Shown here piece after piece: positions 42,070 to 51,533 of a stretch of 64,000 nucleotides of DNA. The position numbers and the translations under genes are program-made. How positions within the stretch are numbered: position 1 is the stretch's first letter; every line of letters begins with the position of its first letter. Source of the DNA: Sinorhizobium medicae (GTDB taxonomy: Bacteria; Pseudomonadota; Alphaproteobacteria; Rhizobiales; Rhizobiaceae); NCBI RefSeq assembly GCF_007827695.1, contig NZ_VITA01000020.1:1-64000 (forward strand), read 5' to 3'. Below the pieces are notes generated by a model, which worked only from the letters and a program-made list of their open reading frames with translations, did not search any database and was not told where the DNA came from.

Positions 42070-42881
42070 TCGGATATTCCTTCTTCAGATTTGAGTTCCT
42101 GAATCTTCTGCGCGAGTACCTCGCGGGAGATCTCGCCAAGATGGGAGCCGGCAAGCGTGCCGTCGGCTGCGAGAAAGAGCGTCGCGGGAAGGCCGACTGC
42201 CGAGTAATGGCGGCTGAGCAGAAGTTGCGGATCGAGCAGCGCCTGCGCCAGGTTGAGGTTCTCGCTCCGGAGGTAGTCAGCGATCTTTGCCGAGGGCTCT
42301 CCCTGGTTCGCGAAGACAAAGTCGACATCGGCAGTGCTTGCAGCAAGTTCCGCCATCATCGGCAGCTCGCGGCGACAAGGTGGGCACCACGTCGCCCATA
42401 GGTTCAGAACCGTCGGGCGACCGTTGTCACCGATCCTGCTTTCTGCACCGTCAAGGGTCCGGAAGGTTGAGGTAACAGCCGGAAGCTGCGTATCGGAATA
42501 GGTGAATGCCAGCGTCGCCGTTGTCGCGACGGCTCCCGCCGCGACGCTTGCCGCAGCCCATCCGACAAGCTTTCGGCTCCTCAGGAACAGGACGACCAGC
42601 ATCACGGCGACGCCTGCGGCACCTCCGCTCCAGGAGAAGCCGCCTTGCCAAACAGAAAGGATCCGCCAAGGCTCTGGAGCAAAACTCCATGCATGCTGCA
42701 GAACATGCCCCAGGCGCGCCGCCGCAAGCGCGACGACCGCCGTCCACGACGACCAGCGGCCGAGCCTGTCGTCGACTCGATGTGCGAGAACGGAGGCCAC
42801 GGCAACGAACGCGACCATGCCGATGATTGCTGCGAAACGCTCGGCATCGAACGCAAATGGACCAAGCGACACCGCGTTCAT
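42066..42881 (-). CDS. TlpA-like thioredoxin with N-terminal membrane domain
   Basis: ATG 42881 overlaps the DsbD stop (ATGA). The 271-aa protein has four to five hydrophobic segments in the first half ([51 protein letters not shown]), a layout like prolipoprotein diacylglyceryl transferase. A thioredoxin domain follows, with [20 protein letters not shown] (WCPPC) and cis-Pro ([14 protein letters not shown]). It is predicted to receive electrons from DsbD and reduce periplasmic disulfides. Confidence 0.85.
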   Translation of the reverse strand: MNAVSLGPFAFDAERFAAIIGMVAFVAVASVLAHRVDDRLGRWSSWTAVVALAAARLGHVLQHAWSFAPEPWRILSVWQGGFSWSGGAAGVAVMLVVLFLRSRKLVGWAAASVAAGAVATTATLAFTYSDTQLPAVTSTFRTLDGAESRIGDNGRPTVLNLWATWCPPCRRELPMMAELAASTADVDFVFANQGEPSAKIADYLRSENLNLAQALLDPQLLLSRHYSAVGLPATLFLAADGTLAGSHLGEISREVLAQKIQELKSEEGISE

Positions 42882-44719
42882 CGGAGCTGCCCCTTCGCGC
42901 TCGACGCCGAGACCGTAACGGTGTCCGCAGTGATCTCGCCCACAAGTCGAGTGTCTTGGACTTCTTGGTTGTCCCGGTCCAGAAACAGCATCGTCGGCGG
43001 CCCGACGACCTGCAGCTCCTTCATCAACGACTGGTTTGCCTCGGTGATCTCGCTGAGATCGACCGAGACCAGACGGATGCCGTCGAGCGCGTCTGCCACG
43101 GTCGCGTCCGGAAGAACGGACCGCTCGATCACCCGGCAAGTGACGCACCAGTCGGCCGTGAAGTAGACAAGCGTGGGGGCGGCGGGCCCATCGGCTCTCA
43201 GCAACGAGGACAGATCGGCTGCCGAGGCGATGGACTGGAACGAGTCCTTGCCGATCACTCTCGCGGGTGTCGCGTCTCCGGAGCTTGCGGCAGCAATCGT
43301 CGCGAGAGGCTTCAAAGGGTCCGTCGCGCCGGAGAGGCCGCCAATCCCCAGGATGACGCCGTAGAGACCGACCAGTATGCCCGCGGATTTGGCAAGCCGT
43401 GCAGCGCCACCGACCTCGGGTCGCATCTGATCGAAAGCTCCTATGAAGACTGCGAAGGTGATCGCCAGAACGGACCACAACAGAAGACCAGTTCCGGCAG
43501 GCAGCAGACGGTCCACGAGCCAGACGGCGGTGGCGAAGAAGAGGAAGCCGAAGACCTGCCGGACGCGTTCCATCCATTGTCCTGCACGGGGAAGGAGGCC
43601 CGACCCGAAGGTTCCCATCAGGATCAGCGGGATGCCCTTGCCGACGCCGAGCGCAAACAGGGCCGTCGCGCCGAGGACGACGTCTCCTGTCTGCGCAATG
43701 TAGAGAAGCGCGCCCGCCAACGGAGCCGTGACGCAGGGTCCAATGACCAGAGCGGATGAAAACCCGAGTGCTGCCGACGACGCCAGTGAACCTCCTGAAC
43801 CGCGGCGCGCGGTAAGCCGGTTCCTGAGAAAGGACGGAAGCTGCAGTTCGAACAGCCCGAAACTGGAGAGTGCCAGCGCTACGAAGATGGCGGCAACGAT
43901 GAGTGTGGCAGCGGGAGACTGCAACGCGATCTGGAAGCTCTGACCCCACCATGCAGCGACCACGCCGAAGAGACTGAAGGCCGCTGCAAGAGCGAGGACG
44001 TAAGTCGATGACAGGGCGAATCCACGTCCGGTCGACAGGCTCTCGCCTTCCCTCGTCAGTGTCGCTGCCAGGATCGGGTACATGGGAAACACGCATGGCG
44101 TAAAGGCCAGCAGGACGCCAAGACCAAGGAAGCCGACAATCAGGAAGAGGACGCCGCCGCGGTCGAGGAGAGAACTGACCACACCGTTGGTTGACGGATC
44201 CGAGATCCGGATGCTGGAGCTGTCGGCGGCTTTCGGCCCTTTGGACACGAGAGGAAAGGCTGCCTGCGATCGAAGCGCAGTCTGGAGACCAGATTTTCCT
44301 GTGTCCGACTTGGGTTCAAGCGTCGCGGCGTCGATCTCGACGGTCGTCGGCGGGTAGCAGAGTCCGCCATCCTGGCAGCCTTGGTAGGTCACGTTCAAAG
44401 AGCCCGTGACCGGCCCGGCGACCGTGGCCGTGGCAGTGCCGTAGTAGACTTCGGTGCTTCCGTATCCTGGATCCTCCTTGATGACACCCGGTGGAGTTGC
44501 CATTTCGAGTGGCTTGCCGCCGACGCCGGTCACACTCAGGTATTCCCGGTAGAGGTAGTAGCCGTCCTCGAGCTGCCATCTTATTGCGATGTCGGAACCA
44601 TCGCGGCCGGCCTCCATGCGGAAAGCCTGATCCATGGGGAGCGGCGGTTCGATGGCTAACGCCACGGCCGACACAGCTATGGTCGCGAGGAAACATGACG
44701 CCGACAGGAAGAAACGCAA
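42878..44719 (-). CDS. dsbD: Thiol:disulfide interchange protein DsbD
   Basis: A 613-aa protein starting at TTG 44719 with CGGAG upstream. The N-terminal periplasmic domain has CQDGGLCYPP. The transmembrane domain has paired cysteines in LAFTPCVFPMYP and IGPCVTAPLAG. The C-terminal thioredoxin domain has YFTADWCVTCRVIE. It would relay electrons from cytosolic thioredoxin across the membrane to TlpA/DsbA-type partners. It is the first gene of the operon reaching 40761 and faces the RR gene across a 105-nt intergenic region with a tandem CTTAAGG box. Confidence 0.92.
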   Translation of the reverse strand: MRFFLSASCFLATIAVSAVALAIEPPLPMDQAFRMEAGRDGSDIAIRWQLEDGYYLYREYLSVTGVGGKPLEMATPPGVIKEDPGYGSTEVYYGTATATVAGPVTGSLNVTYQGCQDGGLCYPPTTVEIDAATLEPKSDTGKSGLQTALRSQAAFPLVSKGPKAADSSSIRISDPSTNGVVSSLLDRGGVLFLIVGFLGLGVLLAFTPCVFPMYPILAATLTREGESLSTGRGFALSSTYVLALAAAFSLFGVVAAWWGQSFQIALQSPAATLIVAAIFVALALSSFGLFELQLPSFLRNRLTARRGSGGSLASSAALGFSSALVIGPCVTAPLAGALLYIAQTGDVVLGATALFALGVGKGIPLILMGTFGSGLLPRAGQWMERVRQVFGFLFFATAVWLVDRLLPAGTGLLLWSVLAITFAVFIGAFDQMRPEVGGAARLAKSAGILVGLYGVILGIGGLSGATDPLKPLATIAAASSGDATPARVIGKDSFQSIASAADLSSLLRADGPAAPTLVYFTADWCVTCRVIERSVLPDATVADALDGIRLVSVDLSEITEANQSLMKELQVVGPPTMLFLDRDNQEVQDTRLVGEITADTVTVSASSAKGQLR

Positions 44720-44766
44720 AGGGCTGCTCCGTTGGTTGGGTTGGAGCGGCGGTCTCTCCTCCCAAC

Positions 44767-44784
44767 CTTAAGGCAGCCTTAAGG
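44767..44784. promoter_or_regulatory. Tandem CTTAAGG site between dsbD and the response regulator
   Basis: Two exact CTTAAGG copies (44767-44773 and 44778-44784) with 11-bp period, 48 nt from the dsbD start and 41 nt from the regulator start. Its location between divergent genes suggests joint control, including autoregulation. Confidence 0.65.
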
Positions 44785-44824
44785 TGGCGGGCGCAGGGAG
44801 GATGCGAAGCTAGACGAGGATGTG

Positions 44825-45487
44825 ATGCGGCTACTTGTGCTGGAAGATGACGAGATCCTGCTGGACGGCTTGAAGGTCGGGCTGCAGATGTGCGGCTTTA
44901 CGGTGGACGCCGTGACATCGGTTGCCGACGCCGACGCGGCCATCGAGGCCGACCGCTTCGACGCGATCATACTCGACCTCATGCTCCCTGACGGATCAGG
45001 CCTCGATGTGCTGTCGCGGATGCGCCGCTCCGGCGATCGCACGCCGGTTCTCCTCCTGACGGCAAAGGACGAGGTCGCGGATCGCATCACTGGACTGGAT
45101 TCGGGGGCAGACGACTATCTCGGCAAGCCATTCGATCTCGACGAGGTTGCGGCCCGTCTGCGCGCCATCGTCCGCCGTGGACACGGCCGTGCGGCCGGGC
45201 TTCTCGAGTGGAAGGACGTCAGCCTCGACCCAGCACGCATGTCCGCATCGCGTGACGAGATCACGATCTCCCTTTCCCGACGGGAGTTCGTGATCCTCCA
45301 GGCGTTGATGGAGACGCCGGGCGTCATCCTGTCGCGGTCGAACCTCGAGGAGAAGCTTTATGGGTGGCAGGAGGAAATCGAGAGCAATACCGTCGAGGTT
45401 CACATCCACAAGCTGCGATCCAAGCTCGGTGCGTCGTTCATCGAGACCGTGCGGGGCGCGGGCTACCGGTTGAGGACATCGCAATGA
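44825..45487 (+). CDS. OmpR/PhoB-family response regulator
   Basis: A 220-aa regulator (ATG 44825; GTG one codon earlier possible). The receiver has EDDE, phospho-acceptor D51 (IILDLMLPDGSG) and lysine in YLGKPFDL. The winged-helix C terminus has LSRREFVILQALMETPG and VEVHIHKLRSKLG. The pattern is of the QseB/PmrA group. It is coupled to the kinase (ATGA). The tandem CTTAAGG sites in this neighbourhood are the likely targets. Confidence 0.9.
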   Translation: MRLLVLEDDEILLDGLKVGLQMCGFTVDAVTSVADADAAIEADRFDAIILDLMLPDGSGLDVLSRMRRSGDRTPVLLLTAKDEVADRITGLDSGADDYLGKPFDLDEVAARLRAIVRRGHGRAAGLLEWKDVSLDPARMSASRDEITISLSRREFVILQALMETPGVILSRSNLEEKLYGWQEEIESNTVEVHIHKLRSKLGASFIETVRGAGYRLRTSQ

Positions 45488-46851
45488 ATTCGATACGGAT
45501 CAGACTGTTTGTGATCCTGCTGGCCACGACCGGCGCCGTCTGGCTTCTCGCCGCGGCCTGGATCTACGCAAGCACACAAGCCGAAGTCGAGCGGGTGCTG
45601 GACGCCCGTTTGATGGAAGCGGCACGCATGGTGAGCTCGCTCATCACGGATCACCGGATCGAGCCGTCTGCGGCGGTAGACGCTGCAATCGCGAATGCTC
45701 CGCCTCCACCGTTCAAGCAAGCTGACGGCAGCTACAGCCGCCAGCTCTCCTGCCAGATCTGGTCGCTTCAGGGCAGCCTCGTCAGCCGCTCCGAGAGTGC
45801 GCCCGAAACTTCGCTTGCCAGCCACACGGATGGCTTCGAAGAAACTGAGATCGACGGAGAACGGTGGCGTGTCTACGCGGTCGTCAACCCGACGCTCGGC
45901 GTTCGTGTTCTGGTCGGCGACAGCCTTGAGATACGGGACCGACTCATCGGCGACGTCATCAAGGGGCTTCTTGTTCCCGGCATCGTCATCCTCCCCGTCT
46001 TGGCGGTGTTGATCTGGGTCAGCGTCGGCCGCGGTCTTGCCCCACTGACGCGCATTGCCGAGGGACTTGCCGGGCGTTCCGCATCTGAACTCCATCCGAT
46101 CGATGACGGAACCGTGCCGCGGGAAGTGCGGCCGGTCATTCGAGCGCTGAACAGCCTGTTCGGCCGGGTGGCCGAAGCGCGTGACCGGGAGCAGAGCTTT
46201 ACCGCCTATGCTGCGCATGAACTGAAGACGCCGCTTGCTGGTCTCAAGACCCAGGCGCAGATCGCTCTCAGGACCGACGATTCCACGATCCAGCGCGAGG
46301 CCCTCTCCCGCATCTCCACAAGTGTCGACCGAACCAGCCGGATGGTCCGTCAGCTTATCGATCTTGCCGCCGTCGATGCGTCGCAGGGCGCCGCCAAGGA
46401 TGAGCCAGTCGACGTTGCAGTACTTGTTGGCGAGATCGCTTCGGAACTGGAGACGCAGCTAGCGGCCAACGAGGTTCACGTCGCGATGGAGCACGCAGAT
46501 CGAACCCCGCAGCCGGCAGTTCTTGAGGCCGACAGAATCCTCCTGCGTCTGGCGATCCGAAACCTGCTCGAGAACGCAATTCAGCACTCGCCGAAGGGTG
46601 CAGTGGTCAGGTGCCGGGTCAGCGAAAGTCAAAGCGAGGTCGTTGTCGAGATCCTGGACCAGGGGCCGGGGATTCCTGTTGCCGACGAGGCGCGGGTGAC
46701 GGAACGCTTTTTCAGAGGGTCGAAGGCCTCTGGTCATGGAAGCGGCCTCGGATTGTCGATCGTCCAGATGGCGCTCGATCGTCTCGGCGGCAACCTGACG
46801 TTTGAGAGAGGCGGTACATGGTTCGTCGCGAGAGCCTCCTTCCCAATCTGA
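45484..46851 (+). CDS. Sensor histidine kinase (QseC/PmrB-type)
   Basis: A 455-aa kinase: transmembrane helix 1 (residues 7-29, FVILLATTGAVWLLAAAWIY), a periplasmic loop of about 130 residues, helix 2 (about 165-185), HAMP, then the dimerisation box with H245 (AYAAHELKTPLAG). The ATP domain follows: NLLENAIQHSPKG, ILDQGPGIP, GSGLGLSIVQM. The signal is unknown; envelope disulfide or metal stress is inferred from the genes around it. Confidence 0.88.
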   Translation: MNSIRIRLFVILLATTGAVWLLAAAWIYASTQAEVERVLDARLMEAARMVSSLITDHRIEPSAAVDAAIANAPPPPFKQADGSYSRQLSCQIWSLQGSLVSRSESAPETSLASHTDGFEETEIDGERWRVYAVVNPTLGVRVLVGDSLEIRDRLIGDVIKGLLVPGIVILPVLAVLIWVSVGRGLAPLTRIAEGLAGRSASELHPIDDGTVPREVRPVIRALNSLFGRVAEARDREQSFTAYAAHELKTPLAGLKTQAQIALRTDDSTIQREALSRISTSVDRTSRMVRQLIDLAAVDASQGAAKDEPVDVAVLVGEIASELETQLAANEVHVAMEHADRTPQPAVLEADRILLRLAIRNLLENAIQHSPKGAVVRCRVSESQSEVVVEILDQGPGIPVADEARVTERFFRGSKASGHGSGLGLSIVQMALDRLGGNLTFERGGTWFVARASFPI

Positions 46852-46856
46852 CCGCC

Positions 46857-47660
46857 TCAGACGCGCGTCCAGTTGAAGCACCCGGCTGGGAAGATGGAGT
46901 TGCTGATCAGGATCGCACCATGTTTGTAGAACAGCTTCACATCGCCTCCAGCAGACATGTCGACGGCCCAGACCATGTCGGACGCATCGGACCACAGGAG
47001 GCGCCCGCCGCTTGCTTCGAGCCCTTGCATCGCCCGTGCGGCGGTGGAGCCAGGGCCGAATACGATCATGATAGGTCCCTCATTTGGCGCGGGTAGCGCG
47101 GCGAGAGGCCCGGCGATCAGAACTGCCAAGGCCAGTCCGACCGGCCCTTTCGAAATCCGGCGCCCGTCGCCTCTCATGCCGTTCCGGCGCAAGTAGGCGC
47201 CCAGGGCGAGAGGCACTAGGCCGAAAACGACGAACCAAAGGAGATCCCAGAACATGCGGTTTTCCACGTCCATACGGATCCGGTGGATTCCGAGTATCCA
47301 GTGGGAAAGAACGCTGTCGAGAATGTGCCAGACGCCGAAGCCGATCAACGCGCTTGCGAAGAGGAGTCTGTCTGCTCCGCGGGCAGCAAAAGAGTGTCTC
47401 GACCGCCACAGCAGCCAAAGCCCCGCCGCGGCGACCACGTACATCAGCGCGTGGAAAAGTCCGTCTGTCAGGATCAGTACGCGAATGTCTTGACGTGCTT
47501 CTTCGACCCCACTTAGGAGATGATGCCATTGGAGGATCTGGTGGAGCAGTATTCCGTCGAAGAAGCCGCCCAGTCCGAAACCAAGCGCATAACCCGCCCA
47601 TATTAGTGTCGCGGGGAAGCCCTGCTTGTCACTTTCGTTCGGTCTGATGGCTGCCGTCAT
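46857..47660 (-). CDS. DUF2243 membrane protein
   Basis: ATG 47660 lies behind GAGGCGGGG; a GTG 12 nt earlier overlaps the previous stop. The protein is about 267 aa. First half: about four helices, with LGGFFDGILLHQILQWHH (the DUF2243 signature) and HALMYVVAAAGLWLLW, WHILDSVLSHWILGIH. The C-terminal third (GPIMIVFGPGSTAARAMQGLEASGG) looks extracytoplasmic, ending CFNWTRV. Multiple conserved His suggest a metal or haem-binding membrane protein; no reaction is known. Confidence 0.75.
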   Translation of the reverse strand: MTAAIRPNESDKQGFPATLIWAGYALGFGLGGFFDGILLHQILQWHHLLSGVEEARQDIRVLILTDGLFHALMYVVAAAGLWLLWRSRHSFAARGADRLLFASALIGFGVWHILDSVLSHWILGIHRIRMDVENRMFWDLLWFVVFGLVPLALGAYLRRNGMRGDGRRISKGPVGLALAVLIAGPLAALPAPNEGPIMIVFGPGSTAARAMQGLEASGGRLLWSDASDMVWAVDMSAGGDVKLFYKHGAILISNSIFPAGCFNWTRV

Positions 47661-47668
47661 GCCCCGCC

Positions 47669-48109
47669 TCACCTGATCCCGACGGCTCGCAGGACAGTAT
47701 CGAGCTTGTTGCCGCCCTTGACGTCGAAATCACCTTTGAGCGCCTTCAACGCATAGCGCTCCTGATTGATCTCCTCCGCCGTTCGGAAGCCCAGCCGGCG
47801 CAGGATCGGAAGCGGAGGGCACCAGCCTTGCATGGCGTGCTGGAAGAGGAAGCCAGTCACGATCGCCGGGAGTGCAAGCCATCGCCTGTCGACCGTCGCC
47901 GCCAGCATGGTTCCCGTGAATGCCAAGGTGGAAGCATTCGCCTCGAGCGTTCGCTCGATGTCCCATTCGCGATCGAGTTCTTCCAGCCGGGTCGGGATCT
48001 GGTCGGGGTGGGTTTCGTAGTAGGCGAGCCTTTTCTCCATCTCCCAGCGAAGATGTCGGTTAATCTCAGTGGGTGTCTGGGCGCTGACTCGGTTTGCTGT
48101 CGTGGCCAT
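47669..48109 (-). CDS. DUF2892-type inner membrane protein
   Basis: ATG 48109 follows GAGGAGG. The 146-aa product has a polar N-terminal half (PTEINRHLRWEMEKRLAYYE), then a hydrophobic hairpin (LAFTGTMLAATVDRRWLALP, AIVTGFLFQHAMQGWCPPLP) with the DUF2892 WCP motif. DUF2892 genes often accompany rhodanese/sulfide genes such as the divergent blh operon. The two promoters share the AT-rich palindrome at 48181. Confidence 0.8.
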   Translation of the reverse strand: MATTANRVSAQTPTEINRHLRWEMEKRLAYYETHPDQIPTRLEELDREWDIERTLEANASTLAFTGTMLAATVDRRWLALPAIVTGFLFQHAMQGWCPPLPILRRLGFRTAEEINQERYALKALKGDFDVKGGNKLDTVLRAVGIR

Positions 48110-48180
48110 GGTTTTAGCCTCCTCTGCGCGGGAACCACGAGGTGAACACAAAGTTCCGTCACCGACCTTGAACCCCAATT

Positions 48181-48200
48181 GTTATATAATATATTATAAC
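48181..48200 (+). promoter_or_regulatory. AT-rich palindrome, candidate BigR operator
   Basis: GTTATA-N8-TATAAC in a stretch of almost pure AT (TTATATAATATATTATAA), between the blh and DUF2892 genes. BigR-type repressors bind AT-rich inverted repeats overlapping the blh promoter. Fits a self-regulated sulfide-responsive operon. Confidence 0.7.
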
Positions 48201-48228
48201 GTATACCGATATAACCACGGAGCCAGTC

Positions 48229-49527
48229 ATGCCTGTAACCAGAGTATCCGAGAAGCTTTCGGTCTCGTCCCAGCCAAGCGCCGAAGACATCCGCTCGCTG
48301 CACGAAAACGGGTTCGCAACGCTTATCAACAACCGGCCGGATGGCGAAGAGTCCGGACAGCCGGGAACAGAGGCCGAAGCTCAGGAAGCAAAGCACTGCA
48401 ACCTGTCCTATGCCTTCATTCCGGTAACCGGAGCCACCATCACCGAGGCGGACGTGCGCGCATTCCAGCGCGCGGTGGATGAATCTGAAGGCCCCGTCTT
48501 CGCCCACTGCAAGACCGGCACCCGGTCGCTGATCCTCTACCTCATCGGAGAAGTCCTTGACGGTCGCATGTCTGCCGACGAGGTGGTCGAGTTCGGAGGC
48601 AGCCGCGGCTTCGACACCGGCGCCGCCGACGCATGGCTTCAGAAGCACGCCGAACGCAGGCCGCAGGTGAAGGGCTTCTTCGACAAGCGCACCTGGAGCG
48701 TCCAGTACGTGGTCTCGGATCCGGATACGGGGAAGTGCGCCATCATCGATCCTGTGCTCGATTTCGACGAGAAGGCCGGCGCGACGGCAACTATCAACGC
48801 CGACGCCATCCTCGACTACGTCCGCAAGGAGGGGCTCACCGTCGAGTGGATTCTCGACACCCATCCCCATGCCGACCACTTCTCCGCCGCTCACTATCTG
48901 AAGGAGAAGACTGGCGCGCAGACGGCGATCGGCGAGCGCGTCGTGGATGTCCAGAAGCTGTGGAAGGGCATCTACAACTGGCCTGAGCTTGCCACCGACG
49001 GCTCGCAGTGGGACCGGCTGTTCGCCCACGGCGAGACCTTCAAGGTCGGATCGATCGATGCGAAGGTGATGTTCTCGCCTGGACATACGCTCGCTTCCAT
49101 CACCTATGTGATCGGCGACGCCGCCTTCGTCCACGACACGCTCTTCATGCCGGACAGCGGCACGGCACGCGCCGACTTTCCGGGCGGCGACGCCCGCATC
49201 CTTTGGAAGTCAATCCAGGACATCCTCGCGCTACCGGACGAAACGCGGATCTTCACGGGCCACGATTATCAGCCGGACGGCCGGGCACCGCGTTGGGAAA
49301 GCACGGTGGCCCAACAGAAGAATTCCAACCCGCATCTGGCCGACGTGACGGAAGAAGAGTTCGTGGCGCTGAGGACGAAGCGCGACAAGACGCTGCCGAT
49401 GCCGAAGCTCATCCTCCATGCCCTGCAGGTGAATATCCGCGGCGGCCGCCTGCCGGAGCCGGAAGCGAACGGCAAGCGCTACCTCAAGTTTCCGCTCGAT
49501 GCCCTGCAGGGAGCAGCATGGGAATGA
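48229..49527 (+). CDS. blh: Bifunctional sulfur transferase/persulfide dioxygenase (Blh)
   Basis: A 432-aa protein. Residues 1-110: a phosphatase-like DUF442 domain with the Cys-loop HCKTGTRS. Residues about 115 to the end: an ETHE1-like beta-lactamase-fold dioxygenase with THPHADHFSAA, FSPGHTLAS, VHDTLFMPDSGT and GHDYQPDGR as iron-ligand regions. It would oxidise glutathione persulfide to sulfite in sulfide detoxification. It is the first gene of a five-gene operon with bigR. Confidence 0.92.
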   Translation: MPVTRVSEKLSVSSQPSAEDIRSLHENGFATLINNRPDGEESGQPGTEAEAQEAKHCNLSYAFIPVTGATITEADVRAFQRAVDESEGPVFAHCKTGTRSLILYLIGEVLDGRMSADEVVEFGGSRGFDTGAADAWLQKHAERRPQVKGFFDKRTWSVQYVVSDPDTGKCAIIDPVLDFDEKAGATATINADAILDYVRKEGLTVEWILDTHPHADHFSAAHYLKEKTGAQTAIGERVVDVQKLWKGIYNWPELATDGSQWDRLFAHGETFKVGSIDAKVMFSPGHTLASITYVIGDAAFVHDTLFMPDSGTARADFPGGDARILWKSIQDILALPDETRIFTGHDYQPDGRAPRWESTVAQQKNSNPHLADVTEEEFVALRTKRDKTLPMPKLILHALQVNIRGGRLPEPEANGKRYLKFPLDALQGAAWE

Positions 49528-49865
49528 GTGCCGACCTGAAAGCTATGTTGAAGGCGGGACTTTCGACAGCCGAGATGGCGAGCCGGGCGGGGGAGGTGGC
49601 AAACCTCCTGAAGACGCTGTCCCATCCGGCGCGCCTGATGATCGTCTGCACGCTCGTTGAGGGCAGCTACTCGGTGGGCGAGCTTGAAGAGAAGCTCGAC
49701 CTCCACCAGCCTCATCTGTCGCAGCACCTGACGGTTTTGCGCGGCTCCGGCATTGTCGAGACCCGGCGGGACGGCAAGCAGATCTTCTATTCCCTGACGG
49801 AGGAGAAGGCCGCGCAACTGGTTGCCGCCCTCTATGACATCTTTTGCGTGAAGGAAGGCAAATGA
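49524..49865 (+). CDS. bigR: BigR, ArsR-type sulfide-sensing repressor
   Basis: A 113-aa winged-helix repressor. Starting at ATG 49524, which overlaps the blh stop (ATGA), C42 and C108 fall exactly where BigR forms its redox-active disulfide (MIVCTLVEG and YDIFCVKEGK). An ATG two codons earlier is possible. The HTH is LEEKLDLHQPHLSQHLTVLR. In related bacteria, reaction with persulfide forms the disulfide and releases the operon. It overlaps the yeeE-type gene by ATGA. Confidence 0.93.
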   Translation: MSADLKAMLKAGLSTAEMASRAGEVANLLKTLSHPARLMIVCTLVEGSYSVGELEEKLDLHQPHLSQHLTVLRGSGIVETRRDGKQIFYSLTEEKAAQLVAALYDIFCVKEGK

Positions 49866-50272
49866 ACACCTATCTCCCATCATTGGCCGGCGGCATGCTG
49901 ATCGGCGCATCTGCCGTCATGCTACTGCTCCTCACTGGGCGAATCGCTGGCATCAGCGGGATCGTCGGCCGTCTCGCCCAGGGCTTCGGCCTGACCACCA
50001 ACCTCGCCTTCGTGGTTGGCCTGCTGCTCGGACCGCTCGCCTACCTGTCAATCTTCGACGGCTGGCCGACAGTGGAGATCACGGTAGGGTGGCCGCTGAT
50101 CGTTATCGCCGGTCTGCTCGTCGGCTTCGGCTCGCGCATGGGATCCGGCTGCACCAGCGGCCACGGCGTCCTCGGCCTGGCGCGCCTGTCTCCGCGATCC
50201 ATGGCTGCGGTCGCGACATTCCTCACTTCCGGCGCAGTGGCCGTCACAGTTCTGAGGAGTTTCGGACTATGA
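49862..50272 (+). CDS. YeeE/YedE-family sulfur transport protein, part 1
   Basis: A 136-aa membrane protein, start overlaps bigR stop (ATGA). It has four helices (LAGGMLIGASAVMLLLLTG, NLAFVVGLLLGPLAYLSI, WPLIVIAGLLVGFGSRMG, AAVATFLTSGAVAVTVL) and the conserved Cys motif GSGCTSGHGVLG of DUF395/YeeE. These half-length proteins work in pairs and are implicated in moving sulfur compounds; the partner follows directly. Confidence 0.88.
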   Translation: MNTYLPSLAGGMLIGASAVMLLLLTGRIAGISGIVGRLAQGFGLTTNLAFVVGLLLGPLAYLSIFDGWPTVEITVGWPLIVIAGLLVGFGSRMGSGCTSGHGVLGLARLSPRSMAAVATFLTSGAVAVTVLRSFGL

Positions 50273-50700
50273 ACAGGAACATCTACCAGTTCGGAGCCGC
50301 TCTCGCCTCCGGCATCGTCTTCGGCTTCGGCCTGTCCCTCTCCGGAATGCTGAACCCGGCCCGCGTCCAGGGCTTCCTCGACGTCTTCGGCGCCTGGGAT
50401 CCGAGCCTTGCCTTCGTCCTCGGCGGCGCCGTCGTCGTCGCGTTCATCGGCGTGCAGGTGATGAAGCGGATGCGCCATCCCGCCTTCGACGACAGCTTCC
50501 ATGTCCCCACGAGCCGCAGGATCGACGCACCGCTGATAATAGGGTCGGCCCTCTTCGGCCTCGGCTGGGGGATCGGCGGCTTCTGCCCCGGCCCGGCGGT
50601 CGCTTCCTTGTCGATCGGCATCCCACAGACGGCCCTGTTCGTTGTCGCCATGCTGGTCGGAATGACCTTGCATGACAGGGTGTGGAGCAGACGGACATGA
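50269..50700 (+). CDS. YeeE/YedE-family (DUF6691-like) sulfur transport protein, part 2
   Basis: A 143-aa protein overlapping its predecessor by ATGA. Helices include FGAALASGIVFGFGLSLSG and PALFVVAMLVGM-type end, with the GFCPGPAV cysteine motif equivalent to the GSGC motif of part 1. Together the two halves would form one YeeE-like transporter. It overlaps the TauE gene by ATGA. Confidence 0.88.
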   Translation: MNRNIYQFGAALASGIVFGFGLSLSGMLNPARVQGFLDVFGAWDPSLAFVLGGAVVVAFIGVQVMKRMRHPAFDDSFHVPTSRRIDAPLIIGSALFGLGWGIGGFCPGPAVASLSIGIPQTALFVVAMLVGMTLHDRVWSRRT

Positions 50701-51479
50701 GCGCCTCTATCCTTACGGCGGTCGGCTCCGGCGGGATCGTCGGCTTCATGCTCGGCCTGCTTGGTGGCGGTGGGTCGATCCTGGCGACGCCGCTGCTCCT
50801 CTACGTCGTCGGCGTCACGCAGCCGCACATTGCCATTGGAACAGGGGCGCTTGCGGTTTCGGTCAACGCCTTCGCGAACTTTACTAGCCACGCGATAAAG
50901 GGTCACGTCTGGTGGCGCTGCGCGGCGGTCTTTTCGGCGCTCGGCGTCGTCGGCGCACTTGCAGGCTCGAGCCTCGGCAAGGCCATGGATGGCGATCGGC
51001 TGATCTTCCTGTTCGGCATCCTCATGGTCGTCGTCGGCGTCCTGATGTTGAAGTCCAGGAAACCGGCATCGGCCGAATGCCGCCCGGTGGACCTCAGGAT
51101 GTGCCTCGTCACAGCGGCCGTCGCGCTCGCCGCCGGTGCCGCTTCCGGCTTCTTCGGCATCGGCGGGGGCTTCCTGATCGTTCCAGGCCTGATGCTGGCG
51201 ACGGGCATGCCGATGATCAACGCGATCGGCACCTCGCTCCTCTCCGTCGGCGTGTTCGGCCTCGCCACCGCCCTGAACTATGCCGCCTCCGGCTTGGTGG
51301 ACTGGTTGCTTGCCGTTGAGTTCATTGGCGGCGGCATAGTCGGCGGCGTACTTGGCATGCTGCTCGCTACACGCCTGAGCGCCTACAAGAACATCCTCAA
51401 CCGCCTGTTCGCGGCCCTCGTACTCGTGGTGGCGGCCTACATCCTCTATCGGAACTGGGGGACCTTCTGGACCGGCTGA
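50697..51479 (+). CDS. TauE/SafE-family sulfite exporter
   Basis: A 260-aa membrane protein of the TSUP group with the two repeated units typical of the family: GFMLGLLGGGGSILATPLLL near the start and GFFGIGGGFLIVPGLMLATG in the second half. It has about eight helices. In this operon it would export sulfite or sulfur products formed by Blh. ATG 50697 overlaps the preceding stop. Confidence 0.88.
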   Translation: MSASILTAVGSGGIVGFMLGLLGGGGSILATPLLLYVVGVTQPHIAIGTGALAVSVNAFANFTSHAIKGHVWWRCAAVFSALGVVGALAGSSLGKAMDGDRLIFLFGILMVVVGVLMLKSRKPASAECRPVDLRMCLVTAAVALAAGAASGFFGIGGGFLIVPGLMLATGMPMINAIGTSLLSVGVFGLATALNYAASGLVDWLLAVEFIGGGIVGGVLGMLLATRLSAYKNILNRLFAALVLVVAAYILYRNWGTFWTG

Positions 51480-51533
51480 GGCAGCAGCGCATCCCATAGC
51501 TGCAACTCCTGTCCTATTCACAATGGCCGCTGC

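Noticed and set aside
42890..44096. Upstream extension of the TlpA-like frame to 676 residues
   Set aside because: The extra residues are an out-of-frame shadow of dsbD. ATG 42881 overlapping the dsbD stop is a clear start.
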